Origin: Shouchella patagoniensis
GTDB lineage: Bacteria; Bacillota; Bacilli; Bacillales; Bacillaceae_D
Direction: 5' to 3'
Assembly (NCBI RefSeq): GCF_002019705.1
Contig: NZ_KV917377.1
Location: 804,565 to 868,564, forward strand
DNA length: 64,000 bases
Position numbers and translations under genes: made by a program. Below are positions 19,408 through 28,107 of the stretch, piece by piece (position 1 is the stretch's first letter; each line of letters begins with the position of its first letter). The notes beneath the pieces are model-generated. The model ran no database searches. It was given only the letters and a program-made list of their open reading frames with translations, and was not told the origin of the DNA.

Positions 19408-20292
19408 TTATTTTTTCACCTGTGACATAACTTCTTCTGCAAAATTATCTTCACGCTTCTCAATTCCTTCGCCAACTTCATAGCGAACAAACGTTTTAAC
19501 AGAAGCATTTTTTGCTTTTACATATTTCCCTACTTTTTGATCGCCGTCTTTAACAAAAGGTTGATCAAGCAAACAAACTTGTTCAAAGAATTTGCTCAAA
19601 CGTCCTTCAACCATTTTTTCAACGATTGCTTCAGGCTTTCCTTCATTAAGTGCTTGTTGCTTCAGCACTTCACGCTCACGCTCAACAACATCCCCAGTGA
19701 CCTCATCGCGAGATACATAAGTTGGATTAATTGCTGCTACATGCATCGCAATATCTTTTGCTAGTTCTTCATCAGAAGAAGAACCGATAAGAGCTAAGAC
19801 ACCAATGCGTCCACCCATGTGAAGGTACGAGCCAAATACATCTCCATCCTCTTTTTCAACAACCGTAAAGCGACGAAGGGAAAGCTTTTCTCCAATTTTA
19901 GAGATCGCTGTGTTGATGTGCGATTGCACTGTTACACCAGTACCTTTAAAGTCTTGTTCAAGCATAGCATCAACGCTTGCAGGGTTTTCTGCAAGAATGT
20001 GCTCTGCAAGCTCTTGTACTAACGCTTGGAAGTTTTCGTTTTTAGCAACAAAGTCTGTTTCAGAATTCACTTCAACAATTGCTGCTTTGTTTCCTTCTGT
20101 TACAACCGCAGACAAACCTTCTGCTGCTACACGATCCGCTTTTTTCTCTGCTTTTGCGATTCCCTTTTCACGAAGATAATCAACCGCTTTATCCATATCT
20201 CCATCTACTTCAACAAGGGCTTTTTTACAATCCATCATGCCCGCGCCTGTTTTTTCACGAAGTTCTTTTACCATACTAGCTGTAACTGCCAT
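19408..20292 (-). CDS. tsf: Elongation factor Ts
   Basis: The nucleotide-exchange factor for EF-Tu. It is 294 aa. The N-terminal UBA-like domain contains [19 protein letters not shown], and the core has [15 protein letters not shown], the signature that contacts EF-Tu. The C-terminal [17 protein letters not shown] segment completes the protein. The ATG follows AGGAGGAAACAAAT. It is downstream of rpsB, with a strong terminator hairpin between them that probably sets the S2:EF-Ts ratio. Confidence 0.97.
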   Translation of the reverse strand: MAVTASMVKELREKTGAGMMDCKKALVEVDGDMDKAVDYLREKGIAKAEKKADRVAAEGLSAVVTEGNKAAIVEVNSETDFVAKNENFQALVQELAEHILAENPASVDAMLEQDFKGTGVTVQSHINTAISKIGEKLSLRRFTVVEKEDGDVFGSYLHMGGRIGVLALIGSSSDEELAKDIAMHVAAINPTYVSRDEVTGDVVEREREVLKQQALNEGKPEAIVEKMVEGRLSKFFEQVCLLDQPFVKDGDQKVGKYVKAKNASVKTFVRYEVGEGIEKREDNFAEEVMSQVKK

Positions 20293-20328
20293 ATTTGTTT
20301 CCTCCTAATAGATATAATTTCCTCACAT

Positions 20329-20374
20329 AAAAAAAAGGGAAGTAAAGGGTTTATCTCCCTTTACCACCCTTTTT
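20329..20374 (-). terminator. Terminator hairpin between rpsB and tsf
   Basis: A long stem is possible on the minus strand: AAGGG-GGTAAAGGG pairs with CCCTTTAC-CCCTT around AGATAAA, followed by T8. Since tsf has no clear promoter in the rest of the gap, it is probably a partial terminator inside the operon. Confidence 0.75.
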
Positions 20375-20386
20375 GGAGTCCGTCAT

Positions 20387-21106
20387 TTACGCTGTTGTTG
20401 TTTCTTCAACGTCGACTTCTTCTTCACCAGAAGTAGCTTCGATTACGGCATCAGCCATTTTTCCAGTTAAAAGTTTAACTGCACGAATAGCATCATCGTT
20501 TCCTGGAATCACGTAATCAATCTCATCTGGATCACAGTTTGTATCGACAATTGCAACGATTGGAATGTTCAATTTATGAGCTTCCGCAATTGCAATGCGT
20601 TCTTTACGTGGATCAATAACGAACAATGCATCTGGTACACCATTCATGTCTTTAATTCCGCCTAGAAACTTCTCAAGGCGATCCATTTCTTTTTTAAGCA
20701 AGATAACTTCTTTCTTTGGAAGCACATCAAACGTGCCATCCTCTTGCATTTTTTCGAGGTTCTTAAGGCGCGTAATACGCTTTTGAATTGTCTCGAAGTT
20801 CGTTAACGTACCACCAAGCCAGCGTTGGTTGATGTAGTACATTCCGCAACGAATTGCTTCGTCACGCACTGAATCTTGTGCTTGTTTCTTAGTACCAACG
20901 AAAAGGACTTTGCCTCCGTCAGCTGCAAGATCGCGAACAAAGTTGTACGCAGTCTCAACTTTCTTGACCGTCTTTTGAAGGTCAATAATGTAAATTCCGT
21001 TTCTTTCTGTGAAGATGTAGCGATCCATTTTAGGGTTCCAACGACGAGTCTGGTGACCGAAGTGAACACCTGCTTCTAACAATTGTTTCATGGAGATAAC
21101 TGCCAC
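20387..21106 (-). CDS. rpsB: 30S ribosomal protein S2
   Basis: S2 joins the 30S subunit late and is needed for binding S1 and initiation. The chosen start is GTG giving [19 protein letters not shown], which matches other Bacillus S2 proteins; the ribosome binding site GGAGGTG lies just upstream. The frame stays open for 29 more codons upstream, but that part is leader. The 239-aa protein shows [34 protein letters not shown] and [15 protein letters not shown]. The C-terminal tail is acidic (residues about 225-239). Confidence 0.97.
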   Translation of the reverse strand: MAVISMKQLLEAGVHFGHQTRRWNPKMDRYIFTERNGIYIIDLQKTVKKVETAYNFVRDLAADGGKVLFVGTKKQAQDSVRDEAIRCGMYYINQRWLGGTLTNFETIQKRITRLKNLEKMQEDGTFDVLPKKEVILLKKEMDRLEKFLGGIKDMNGVPDALFVIDPRKERIAIAEAHKLNIPIVAIVDTNCDPDEIDYVIPGNDDAIRAVKLLTGKMADAVIEATSGEEEVDVEETTTA

Positions 21107-21220
21107 ATCAAACACCTCCTTTTGGTTTTTTATTCCGCCGCTCTTTTCATTTTTTGACGACACTCTTGTAGAATACATGAGCACCTTCGCCAAAATCCAA
21201 GGCGTGTGTATTTAACACCA
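21107..21220 (-). promoter_or_regulatory. rpsB 5' leader
   Basis: About 114 nt separate the predicted transcription start from the rpsB GTG. CGCC and GGCG with outer CAC and GTG blocks could form a stem early in the leader. A ribosomal-protein leader regulator is possible but is not established from sequence. Confidence 0.35.
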
Positions 21221-21226
21221 TCAATT

Positions 21227-21255
21227 ACTATACCATATTCTATAAGACTCTGCAA
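21227..21255 (-). promoter_or_regulatory. SigA promoter of rpsB-tsf
   Basis: Minus-strand TTGCAG, 17-nt spacer, TATAGT, with a TG one base before the -10 (extended -10). It lies just after swrB, so rpsB does not depend on the fla/che operon. Confidence 0.8.
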
Positions 21256-21263
21256 GAAAGACT

Positions 21264-21713
21264 TTAATTAGACATCCTTTTTTTCTTCTTGTTAAATTCT
21301 AACATTAAAGACACTTCCGAAATACCGATATTAAGATGCTTTGCGATTTGTTTACTCGTATAGCCTTTTTGATTAAGTAAGAAGACATCGGTTTCACTTT
21401 CCAATGCTAGTTTCCTTTGATCGACATTTTCATAAGAATGATTGCATTGTGCGGGTTGCACGATCTGTTCTTGTTCATCTTCATACTCTTTTATTGTACC
21501 GACTCGTGTGTGCTCTTGGTCGCTTGTACGGAATCCATTCAGGTGTTCAATCAATGCTTCATTATCAGCTTTTAGCTCAATAATAAACGCATCTAAAGCC
21601 GTTTCTAATTGTTCTTGACTTAGAGATTGATCAACCTTTCGTTGGAGCTTAAGTGTTTTTATATATAGATAGAAAGTAGCGACTAAAACAATAAATAATA
21701 GTATACCAATCAT
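21264..21713 (-). CDS. swrB: SwrB-like swarming/flagellar assembly protein (YlxL)
   Basis: It is the last gene of the fla/che operon, in the position of B. subtilis swrB (ylxL), whose product promotes flagellar basal-body maturation. The 149-aa protein has one N-terminal membrane anchor (2-18), a coiled-coil-prone middle and a C-terminal helix-turn-helix-like segment, GYTSKQIAKHLNIGISEVSL. Overall sequence conservation in this family is low, so the call rests on position, length and architecture. The ATG has AGGAGGG upstream and follows sigD by 14 bp. Confidence 0.8.
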   Translation of the reverse strand: MIGILLFIVLVATFYLYIKTLKLQRKVDQSLSQEQLETALDAFIIELKADNEALIEHLNGFRTSDQEHTRVGTIKEYEDEQEQIVQPAQCNHSYENVDQRKLALESETDVFLLNQKGYTSKQIAKHLNIGISEVSLMLEFNKKKKRMSN

Positions 21714-21727
21714 CTTAATCAGCCCTC

Positions 21728-22483
21728 CTATCGAACAAATTCTTTTTTAAACAACGCTTGCCGAAGCTTATTAATTGCACGAGCGTGGATTTGTGAGATT
21801 CTAGAAGTTGACAAATCCAAGACACGCCCTATTTCTGTTAATGTCAATTCTTCGTAATAACTTAGTTGAACGACTAACTGTTCATTCTCACTTAATTTGC
21901 GTATGGCAATCGCAAGCTCCTCTTTTGTATCAGCTTCTACTAACTTTGATTCAGGAGCCTTTGCTGCTAAATCTTGAAATTGATAAGCATACTGTTGTTC
22001 GTCAGAGCCACTCATTACATCATCAATCGAAAGGTTATGACTTGAATATTGTTCATATTTTAGTGTTGCAATGTCTTTTTCGGGCATATCCATAGCACTT
22101 GCCAGCTCTTCTATACCAATGGCTCTCCCTTTTAATTGCTCAAGTGATTCTGTGACTTGCTCCATTTTTTTAATTTTTTCTCGAATCGTTCTAGGCAAAC
22201 GATCTTCCTTCCTTAATCCATCAATCATTGCTCCACGGATGCGAAAAGATGCATACGTATCAAATTTTAAAGCTCGGCTTGAATCAAACTTTGTTATAGC
22301 GTCCAACAAGCCTTCAAGTGCATGGCTTTTCATTTCATCTTTTGTAATCGAAATAGGCAGGCCATTTGAAATTCGCTGTACATGATACGTGACAAGAGGC
22401 ATATAATGCTGAATAAGCTTTTCAGCTGCCAGATCTGACTTCGTTTCATTCCAACACTTCCATAGATCTGCTTCAATATCCAT
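21728..22483 (-). CDS. sigD: RNA polymerase sigma factor SigD (sigma-28/FliA type)
   Basis: It directs transcription of late flagellar, motility and autolysin genes. The 251-aa protein has region 2 with FDTYASFRIRGAMIDGLRKED, region 3 with IGIEELASAMDMPEKDI, and region 4 with LTLTEIGRVLDLSTSRISQIH. The ATG has AAAGGAGG upstream. It is near the end of the operon, so its expression depends on transcription reaching about 22 kb from the flgB promoter; in B. subtilis this distance contributes to on/off motility. All sigma regions look intact. Confidence 0.97.
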   Translation of the reverse strand: MDIEADLWKCWNETKSDLAAEKLIQHYMPLVTYHVQRISNGLPISITKDEMKSHALEGLLDAITKFDSSRALKFDTYASFRIRGAMIDGLRKEDRLPRTIREKIKKMEQVTESLEQLKGRAIGIEELASAMDMPEKDIATLKYEQYSSHNLSIDDVMSGSDEQQYAYQFQDLAAKAPESKLVEADTKEELAIAIRKLSENEQLVVQLSYYEELTLTEIGRVLDLSTSRISQIHARAINKLRQALFKKEFVR

Positions 22484-22503
22484 TGAAACCGCCGCCTCCT
22501 TTA

Positions 22504-22986
22504 TTAAATGATGGTTTGCCTCTTGTTCGCCGTTCGAACAACTAATTCTGAAGTTACAACATCAAACTCAATTGTTCGCCCAGTTGCCCCTCCTGTATCA
22601 GTCGCAACAACTGGGATGTGTAATGCTTCAAGAACGTGTAAAACGGCTAAAATATTCCGTTCTCCAATTTGCATAAATTCTTGTTGAACAGCATATTTAA
22701 ACATTTGCGCTCCACCTGCTAGTTTAGCGCCAATTTCACTAGCCCCAGCTTCCAATAGCTGCTTATGTAATAGCTCAAGAGCTGTATCTGCGTATCGCCA
22801 AGGATTCAACTTCCCTTTCCGAGCTTTCTTTGAATCAGGTAACATAATGTGCACCATTCCGGCTAACTTCTTCTTTTTATCAAATAACACAACGCCTACA
22901 CATGAACCCAGTCCGCATGTTCGCAATTTACCTGTGCCTTTAATTAAATGCCATTCCCCAATAGAGATCGTCTCATGCCCTGTCAT
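22504..22986 (-). CDS. cheD: Chemoreceptor glutamine deamidase CheD
   Basis: CheD deamidates glutamines of methyl-accepting chemotaxis proteins and binds CheC. The 160-aa protein keeps the catalytic residues: Cys29 in GLGSCVGV, His46 in MVHIMLP and Thr23. The conserved [10 protein letters not shown] and [10 protein letters not shown] segments are also present. The ATG follows TAAGGATG and overlaps the end of cheC by 14 bp. Its retention beside cheC argues that receptors and adaptation still exist in this organism even though cheA and cheW are not in the operon. Confidence 0.95.
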   Translation of the reverse strand: MTGHETISIGEWHLIKGTGKLRTCGLGSCVGVVLFDKKKKLAGMVHIMLPDSKKARKGKLNPWRYADTALELLHKQLLEAGASEIGAKLAGGAQMFKYAVQQEFMQIGERNILAVLHVLEALHIPVVATDTGGATGRTIEFDVVTSELVVRTANKRQTII

Positions 22987-23593
22987 GATAGGTCATCCTT
23001 AAACGTTCTATTAAAAAAGCAACTGAATCAGTATCTGGAATAAATAAAAGCAATCCATCAATCTTTTGATTAATTTCTTGAATAGCCATTGTCGTTTCCA
23101 TTAATACAAACTGTTCGTCTTCAGCCAAATAAAACGCGGCTTCAGCAAGCAGTGCTCCCGCAAAATCAATAGATAACTCTGTTACAAGAGGATAGCAATT
23201 TACCGTAGCTATTTCAGATAGAGCTGTTAAATATGAACCTATCACGATGTTCCCAACTTCTTGAAAAGCAGAATGTGCTAACTGATCGTCTTCTAATGAA
23301 CTAGACATGTGTTTTAAATGCCCTTTTAATAACTGAGTTGCCAACATTTGTGCTGAATGAATGGAAGCAATAAAAAACATTCCACCAGCTACTTCGCCAT
23401 TAACAGGTGCATAAACCGCTGCCCATTTTTGATGTTGAGCTGGAGCAAGCCTTGGTAAATCTTCAAGCTGAAAATAAGATGCTTGAGGAACTTTCATCGA
23501 GACCCCGCAAGCCAAAAAATCAGATAATGCCGTAGCTGCGTAACCTGTACTAATATTCGCCACTTCTTTCATCACATCTAATTGATCATTCAC
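22973..23593 (-). CDS. cheC: CheY-P phosphatase CheC
   Basis: CheC dephosphorylates CheY-P and is the partner of CheD in the CheC/CheD/CheY adaptation system. The start is GTG with AAAGGAGG upstream, giving 206 aa (209 in B. subtilis). Both pseudosymmetric active sites have the E-x2-N pattern: Glu10/Asn13 in KEVANISTG and Glu112/Asn115 in QEVGNIVIG. The start overlaps the cheB stop (GTGA). In relatives cheA and cheW lie between cheB and cheC; here they do not. Confidence 0.95.
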   Translation of the reverse strand: MNDQLDVMKEVANISTGYAATALSDFLACGVSMKVPQASYFQLEDLPRLAPAQHQKWAAVYAPVNGEVAGGMFFIASIHSAQMLATQLLKGHLKHMSSSLEDDQLAHSAFQEVGNIVIGSYLTALSEIATVNCYPLVTELSIDFAGALLAEAAFYLAEDEQFVLMETTMAIQEINQKIDGLLLFIPDTDSVAFLIERLRMTYHDRA

Positions 23594-24486
23594 GGTTTTC
23601 CTCCTTTGCCGACAAGCCACTCGCCTATCTCGTTATTTGGTAAAACCTCATCTACCAATCCTGTTTTTATTGCAGCATTAGGAATCCCAAAAATAGTAGC
23701 AGTTTGTTGTGATTCGGCTATAATTGTGGTTTGACTAGACTGTTTTAGTTTCGCTAAAGCCCCAGCGCCATCGCTACCCATCCCAGTTAAAAGGACTACA
23801 ATTTTCCATTCATACAATGCAACAGACTCAAATAAATAGTTAATGGAAGGGTGATACAGGTCCGTTCCTTCGGGCTCATTTATGTGGATTACAGCATCCT
23901 TATCACCACTCACTTGAATGGTCATCTGCTTCCCCCCGGGAGCTACATAAGCTGTTCCCGCTTCAAGCCGCTCTAAATGATGAGCTTCTTTTACCCGAAT
24001 ACCCACAATTTGGTTTAGCCTTCTAGCAAGCACTCTTGTGAAGTCAGCAGGCATGTGTTGAGCAATAACGATCGGCACATCAAATGTCGCAGGTAACGGT
24101 TTTAACACTGTCTGCAAGGACAATGGACCACCGGTTGATGAGCCAATTGCGACGATTCCTCCTGTTAAGGTGTTCGCTCGTTCAGAGTGAAGTTGATTGA
24201 TATGCATCCATATTTTCCGCTTTACATTAGATGGATTGGTAACTTCGAAAGGAACGTGCCTACCTGAAAAGGATGGTTTCATATCACCTTCTTGCACAAC
24301 GATTAATTTATGATTTGGGAAAACATTTATATTCTCCTCATGAATGGGTGCATAAATGATAATGTCATAGAATGGCTCTTCCACATGCTTCGGATTCGAA
24401 AATAAAGTGACTGATTCTCCTTCAAGAAGCAAATAGATGAATTGACATCTAAAATTGGACGAACTAACTATCGCTATTTTTTTCAC
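23590..24486 (-). CDS. cheB: CheB methylesterase with degenerate receiver domain
   Basis: CheB removes methyl groups from chemoreceptors and deamidates them. The C-terminal catalytic domain (about 108-298) is intact: Ser117 in GSSTGGP, His144 in AQHMPADF and Asp239 in GMGSDG. The N-terminal domain occupies the receiver position but is shortened and has lost the phosphorylation site. The acidic pair aligns with Ser8-Ser9, the acceptor Asp with Ala46 (DIIIYAP) and the invariant Lys with Asn84 (VTNPS). The usual CheA-controlled activation therefore looks impossible. The GTG start overlaps the upstream stop, and the stop overlaps cheC. Confidence 0.9.
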   Translation of the reverse strand: MKKIAIVSSSNFRCQFIYLLLEGESVTLFSNPKHVEEPFYDIIIYAPIHEENINVFPNHKLIVVQEGDMKPSFSGRHVPFEVTNPSNVKRKIWMHINQLHSERANTLTGGIVAIGSSTGGPLSLQTVLKPLPATFDVPIVIAQHMPADFTRVLARRLNQIVGIRVKEAHHLERLEAGTAYVAPGGKQMTIQVSGDKDAVIHINEPEGTDLYHPSINYLFESVALYEWKIVVLLTGMGSDGAGALAKLKQSSQTTIIAESQQTATIFGIPNAAIKTGLVDEVLPNNEIGEWLVGKGGKP

Positions 24487-25067
24487 ACGTACAAGATCTG
24501 CTTAACAAATAAGCTAGCACTTTCATAGACGCTATCAACAAAATCATCTGTGGGTTCTATACAAACAGCACCAAGATTCACTACGTCCCTATTCAAAAAA
24601 CGCCTTACAGAAGAATCCATATTGGATAAAGCTTGATGGACCTTTTCCTTATCAAGTGCACCCAACCCGATTAAGTAAATACAGTGGGGTAATTCTTTTT
24701 TTATAAACTGATAGAGCTTTAGTAAATGTTCTTTTTCCGGCCTTACGAATACAATAAGTGGCAACTGCTGCCAACCAATCTTTTTTTCTTGTATTGTTCG
24801 CACATAGAAGATAACGTGGATATTTATTGCAGAAATCGTTTTTATTGTTTCTATTGTAAATAGCTGATCCTGTACTTTTGGACGAAACAATTTCCTTACA
24901 TTGTCTGTCCCAACAATAACAGCTTGATAGCCATAACTACTTAACGCTTCAACAACCATTTCTAGCACCGCTGCATCATCGGATTCACAAAGGCAAACAT
25001 CAAAGGTTTTTGTTGAGGTTTGTCTACTCTTCAGCTCTCTCAAACCTTGCGCTTGATCCATTGGCAT
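24483..25067 (-). CDS. Degenerate FlhG/YlxH-like protein lacking the P-loop
   Basis: It occupies the flhG (ylxH) position between flhF and cheB. It is 194 aa, against about 298 for B. subtilis FlhG. The N-terminus keeps the DQAxxLR motif (residues 4-10) with which FlhG stimulates the FlhF GTPase. The deviant Walker A expected next (KGGVGKS) is replaced by a CESDDAAV segment at about residues 27-34. The central stretch LPLIVFVRPEKEHLLKLYQF and the segment FLNRDVVNLGAVCIEPTDDF still align with FlhG. The C-terminal amphipathic membrane helix is missing. The start is ATG with GGAGG six bases upstream. No frameshift is seen, so it looks maintained. Confidence 0.75.
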   Translation of the reverse strand: MPMDQAQGLRELKSRQTSTKTFDVCLCESDDAAVLEMVVEALSSYGYQAVIVGTDNVRKLFRPKVQDQLFTIETIKTISAINIHVIFYVRTIQEKKIGWQQLPLIVFVRPEKEHLLKLYQFIKKELPHCIYLIGLGALDKEKVHQALSNMDSSVRRFLNRDVVNLGAVCIEPTDDFVDSVYESASLFVKQILYV

Positions 25068-26046
25068 TCGCCACCTCCACACTTAACCAGTTCAATAATT
25101 TAGCTTCGTCCGGAAAACAAATATCTTCTGGAACGCTTTGACCTGTCGTTACACAACCAATTGGTAAGTTTGTATGATACAGCAATTCTAATAACGTCCC
25201 CAGGGATCTTGTTTCATCTTTTTTTGTTAATATTAGTCCTGCGATGACCTCTGAATCAAATGAGTCTATAATTTGAATTAAGTCAGATGCTTTTGCTGCC
25301 AAACTAAGAGCAACAAACAATTCTGCTTGTTCTTTTCGCTTTAAATAAGCCAACAACTCGGCAGATAACCCTGTTTCTAAATAATTTCTACCAGCCGTAT
25401 CAATAAAAATAATATCTGCATCAGCTTCATCTTCACATAATCGCATTAAATCAAATTCATCATAAGCAACGTGGACTGGAATCTCCAGTATTTCTCCATA
25501 ACGTTTTAATTGATCAACTGCAGCGATCCGATATGTATCCAATGTAATAAACGCAGCTTTTTTCTTATTCATAAATATCTCTTCAGACGCTAGCTTAGCA
25601 ATCGTTGTTGTTTTCCCCACACCAGTCGGACCGGCAATAAACAATAACCTTTTTTCTCCCGGTCTTTTGCACGTTACATGTAAGTTTGAAGAAAGCACTC
25701 GATTAAGTAAGGTTGAATAATTAGTAATACCGCTCTTTTCTATCATATTAGCCGTTAACATCAAATTATTTCTAACACCTTCACTTATACCCATTTGCCG
25801 TAGATGAGCTGATAGGCGCTTTTGAAGCGTCGATTTACTAAGCGTTTTTATCGAGTCTACCTCTCTAGTTGATTCCTTCACTTCCATTCCGGCAGTTATT
25901 TGATACTGTGTTTTCTCAAAAAAACCAAACCAACCACCGGTTTTTACTTCACGAGAATGTAGAATGACCGCTTCCGTTCCGAGTTCTATCCGAATTGCTT
26001 TTACTGCTTGCTCCATCGTCGGTGCAACAAACTGCCTAATCTTCAT
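25024..26046 (-). CDS. flhF: Flagellar SRP-type GTPase FlhF
   Basis: FlhF is an SRP-family GTPase that helps place and number flagella. The 340-aa protein has a short N-terminal B region, a helical N domain and the G domain with [34 protein letters not shown] and TKKDE. All nucleotide-binding motifs are intact, in contrast to the FlhG-like neighbour. Its ATG overlaps the flhA stop (ATGA) and its end overlaps the start of the FlhG-like gene by 44 bp, indicating tight translational coupling. Confidence 0.95.
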   Translation of the reverse strand: MKIRQFVAPTMEQAVKAIRIELGTEAVILHSREVKTGGWFGFFEKTQYQITAGMEVKESTREVDSIKTLSKSTLQKRLSAHLRQMGISEGVRNNLMLTANMIEKSGITNYSTLLNRVLSSNLHVTCKRPGEKRLLFIAGPTGVGKTTTIAKLASEEIFMNKKKAAFITLDTYRIAAVDQLKRYGEILEIPVHVAYDEFDLMRLCEDEADADIIFIDTAGRNYLETGLSAELLAYLKRKEQAELFVALSLAAKASDLIQIIDSFDSEVIAGLILTKKDETRSLGTLLELLYHTNLPIGCVTTGQSVPEDICFPDEAKLLNWLSVEVANANGSSARFERAEE

Positions 26047-28082
26047 TCGGCTCTCACCACCCCAACACTTTGTACTTCAACGTCAGGATCAAGCTCATTA
26101 TAAGAAATAACTGGTACGTTCGGTAAATAACGTTCAATTAACTGACGCATATACATCCGGATTGCTGGTGAGCATAAAATGACGGCTTGCCGTCCTAGTT
26201 CACCCATCTTAGCAGTTTCATTGGCTGCATTTTGCAAGATAGTTTGTGAATCATTAGGCGATAGGGCAAGGAAACTACCACTCTCGTTTTGTCCAATCGC
26301 ATCAGCAATCTTCTTTTCTGTCCCTCCAGCAAGTGTTAACACATATAACTCTTTAGAACCTTGCGTTAGTTGTTCCGTAATTTGGCGAGCTAATGCTTGC
26401 CGAACATATTCTGTTACGACATTCATATCTTTGGTTAATGGTCCATAATCAGCCAATGTTTCAAAGATGACAGGCATGTTGCGGATCGATAATTGTTCTC
26501 TTAGTAAGTTACGTAAAACCTTTTGAATATCTCCGATAGCAAGTGGATTAGGTGTAACTTCTTCCGTTAAAGTCGGGTATGATTCTTTAAGGTGATCAAT
26601 TAACTGCTTTGTTTCTTCTCTGCCAAGAAGTTCATGGGCATGTGCTTTTAATACTTCAGTTAAATGAGTTGATATAACGGTTGGCGGATCTACGACGGTA
26701 TAGCCAGACATCTCTGCACGATCTCTCATTTCTTCATTAACCCAAAGAGCCGGTAAACCAAATGCTGGTTCAATTGCTTCAATTCCTGTTATCTCGTCAT
26801 CTTCAATCCCAGTGCTCATTGCTAGATAGTGATCAAGTAGCACATCTCCACTTGCAACAACGCTACCTTTTATTTTAATGACATAACCGTTTGGTTCGAG
26901 GGAAATATTATCTCGAATACGAATCACTGGAATAACGGACCCAAGTTCCAAGGCCATTTGTTTACGAATCATAACGACACGGTCTAGCAGATCCCCTCCC
27001 TGATTTGCATCAGCAAGCGGAATCAAACCATACCCAAACTCAAACTCTATCGGATCCATTTGTAACAACTGCACAACACTTTCGGGTCCAGTGGGCTCTT
27101 CAGGAAGGTGCTGCTCATCCTGCAATGTATGCTCAAGTTCTTTTTCAAAGTCCGCCGTTTTAGAAAGACGATATCCAGCAAAAACAAGAATCCCCGCAAT
27201 CGAAAAAGTAACAATCTTAGTAATTGGAGTTGTAATTCCAAGTAAAAAAATGGTCGCTGCAGTGACATATAACAGCTTCGGATGAGCAAAAATTTGTTTT
27301 GTTAAATCTGATCCAAGATTCCCCTCTGAAGCAGCTTTTGTAACAATGACTCCTGTGGCAGTAGAAATAAGTAAGGCAGGTATTTGTGTGACTAACCCAT
27401 CACCAACCGTTAAGAGCGTATAAGTACTTGCTGCGGTAGTTAAATCCATCCCCTTTTGCATCATGCCTATAATCAGACCAAAAACCAAATTAATGATGAC
27501 TATGATAATGCTCGCAATTGCATCTCCTTTCACAAATTTGCTAGCACCATCCATAGATCCATAAAAATCGGCTTCTTTTTCGATTTTTTCTCTTCGAGCT
27601 TTTGCATCGCGATCCGAAATTAATCCAGCATTTAAGTCTGCATCAATGCTCATTTGTTTCCCCGGCATTGCATCCAACGTAAATCTTGCACCAACTTCTG
27701 AAACACGTTCCGCCCCTTTTGTAATAACAATAAACTGGATAATGATTAAGATTAAAAACACAACAAGGCCAACTACCGCGTTTCCACCAATTACGAAACT
27801 ACCAAACGTATCAATAACGTTTCCTGCTTCTGCATTTCCTAAGATAGACCTTGTCGTTGATACACTTAGCCCTAAACGGAAAAGGGTGATCAATAAAAGC
27901 AACGTAGGAAAGATTGAGAATTCTAAAGCATCTTTGTTACTAATTGCTACGAGTAAGATAAGTAAGGAAAGTGAGATATTAAAAATAATTAACACATCTA
28001 GTAAAAAAGGTGGAAGCGGGATAATCAACATAACAATGATTAAAATAACACCTGCAAGTACGCTTAAATCTCTTGCTTTCAA
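26043..28082 (-). CDS. flhA: Flagellar export gate protein FlhA
   Basis: The large export-gate subunit of the flagellar type III secretion system. The 679-aa protein has about eight N-terminal membrane segments (to about residue 310), with the conserved cytoplasmic loop ARFTLDAMPGKQMSIDADLNAG, and a C-terminal cytoplasmic domain that docks chaperone-substrate complexes. The start is TTG with AAGGAGGGGG upstream, the only suitable start near the ribosome binding site. It lies between flhB and flhF. Confidence 0.97.
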   Translation of the reverse strand: MKARDLSVLAGVILIIVMLIIPLPPFLLDVLIIFNISLSLLILLVAISNKDALEFSIFPTLLLLITLFRLGLSVSTTRSILGNAEAGNVIDTFGSFVIGGNAVVGLVVFLILIIIQFIVITKGAERVSEVGARFTLDAMPGKQMSIDADLNAGLISDRDAKARREKIEKEADFYGSMDGASKFVKGDAIASIIIVIINLVFGLIIGMMQKGMDLTTAASTYTLLTVGDGLVTQIPALLISTATGVIVTKAASEGNLGSDLTKQIFAHPKLLYVTAATIFLLGITTPITKIVTFSIAGILVFAGYRLSKTADFEKELEHTLQDEQHLPEEPTGPESVVQLLQMDPIEFEFGYGLIPLADANQGGDLLDRVVMIRKQMALELGSVIPVIRIRDNISLEPNGYVIKIKGSVVASGDVLLDHYLAMSTGIEDDEITGIEAIEPAFGLPALWVNEEMRDRAEMSGYTVVDPPTVISTHLTEVLKAHAHELLGREETKQLIDHLKESYPTLTEEVTPNPLAIGDIQKVLRNLLREQLSIRNMPVIFETLADYGPLTKDMNVVTEYVRQALARQITEQLTQGSKELYVLTLAGGTEKKIADAIGQNESGSFLALSPNDSQTILQNAANETAKMGELGRQAVILCSPAIRMYMRQLIERYLPNVPVISYNELDPDVEVQSVGVVRAE

Positions 28083-28107
28083 AAATCCCCCTCCTTTCTT
28101 GCTGATC

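Noticed and set aside
21107-21193. 29-codon N-terminal extension of rpsB
   Set aside because: The frame is open, but it lies in the leader; the GTG with GGAGGTG gives an N-terminus that matches S2 of other Bacilli.
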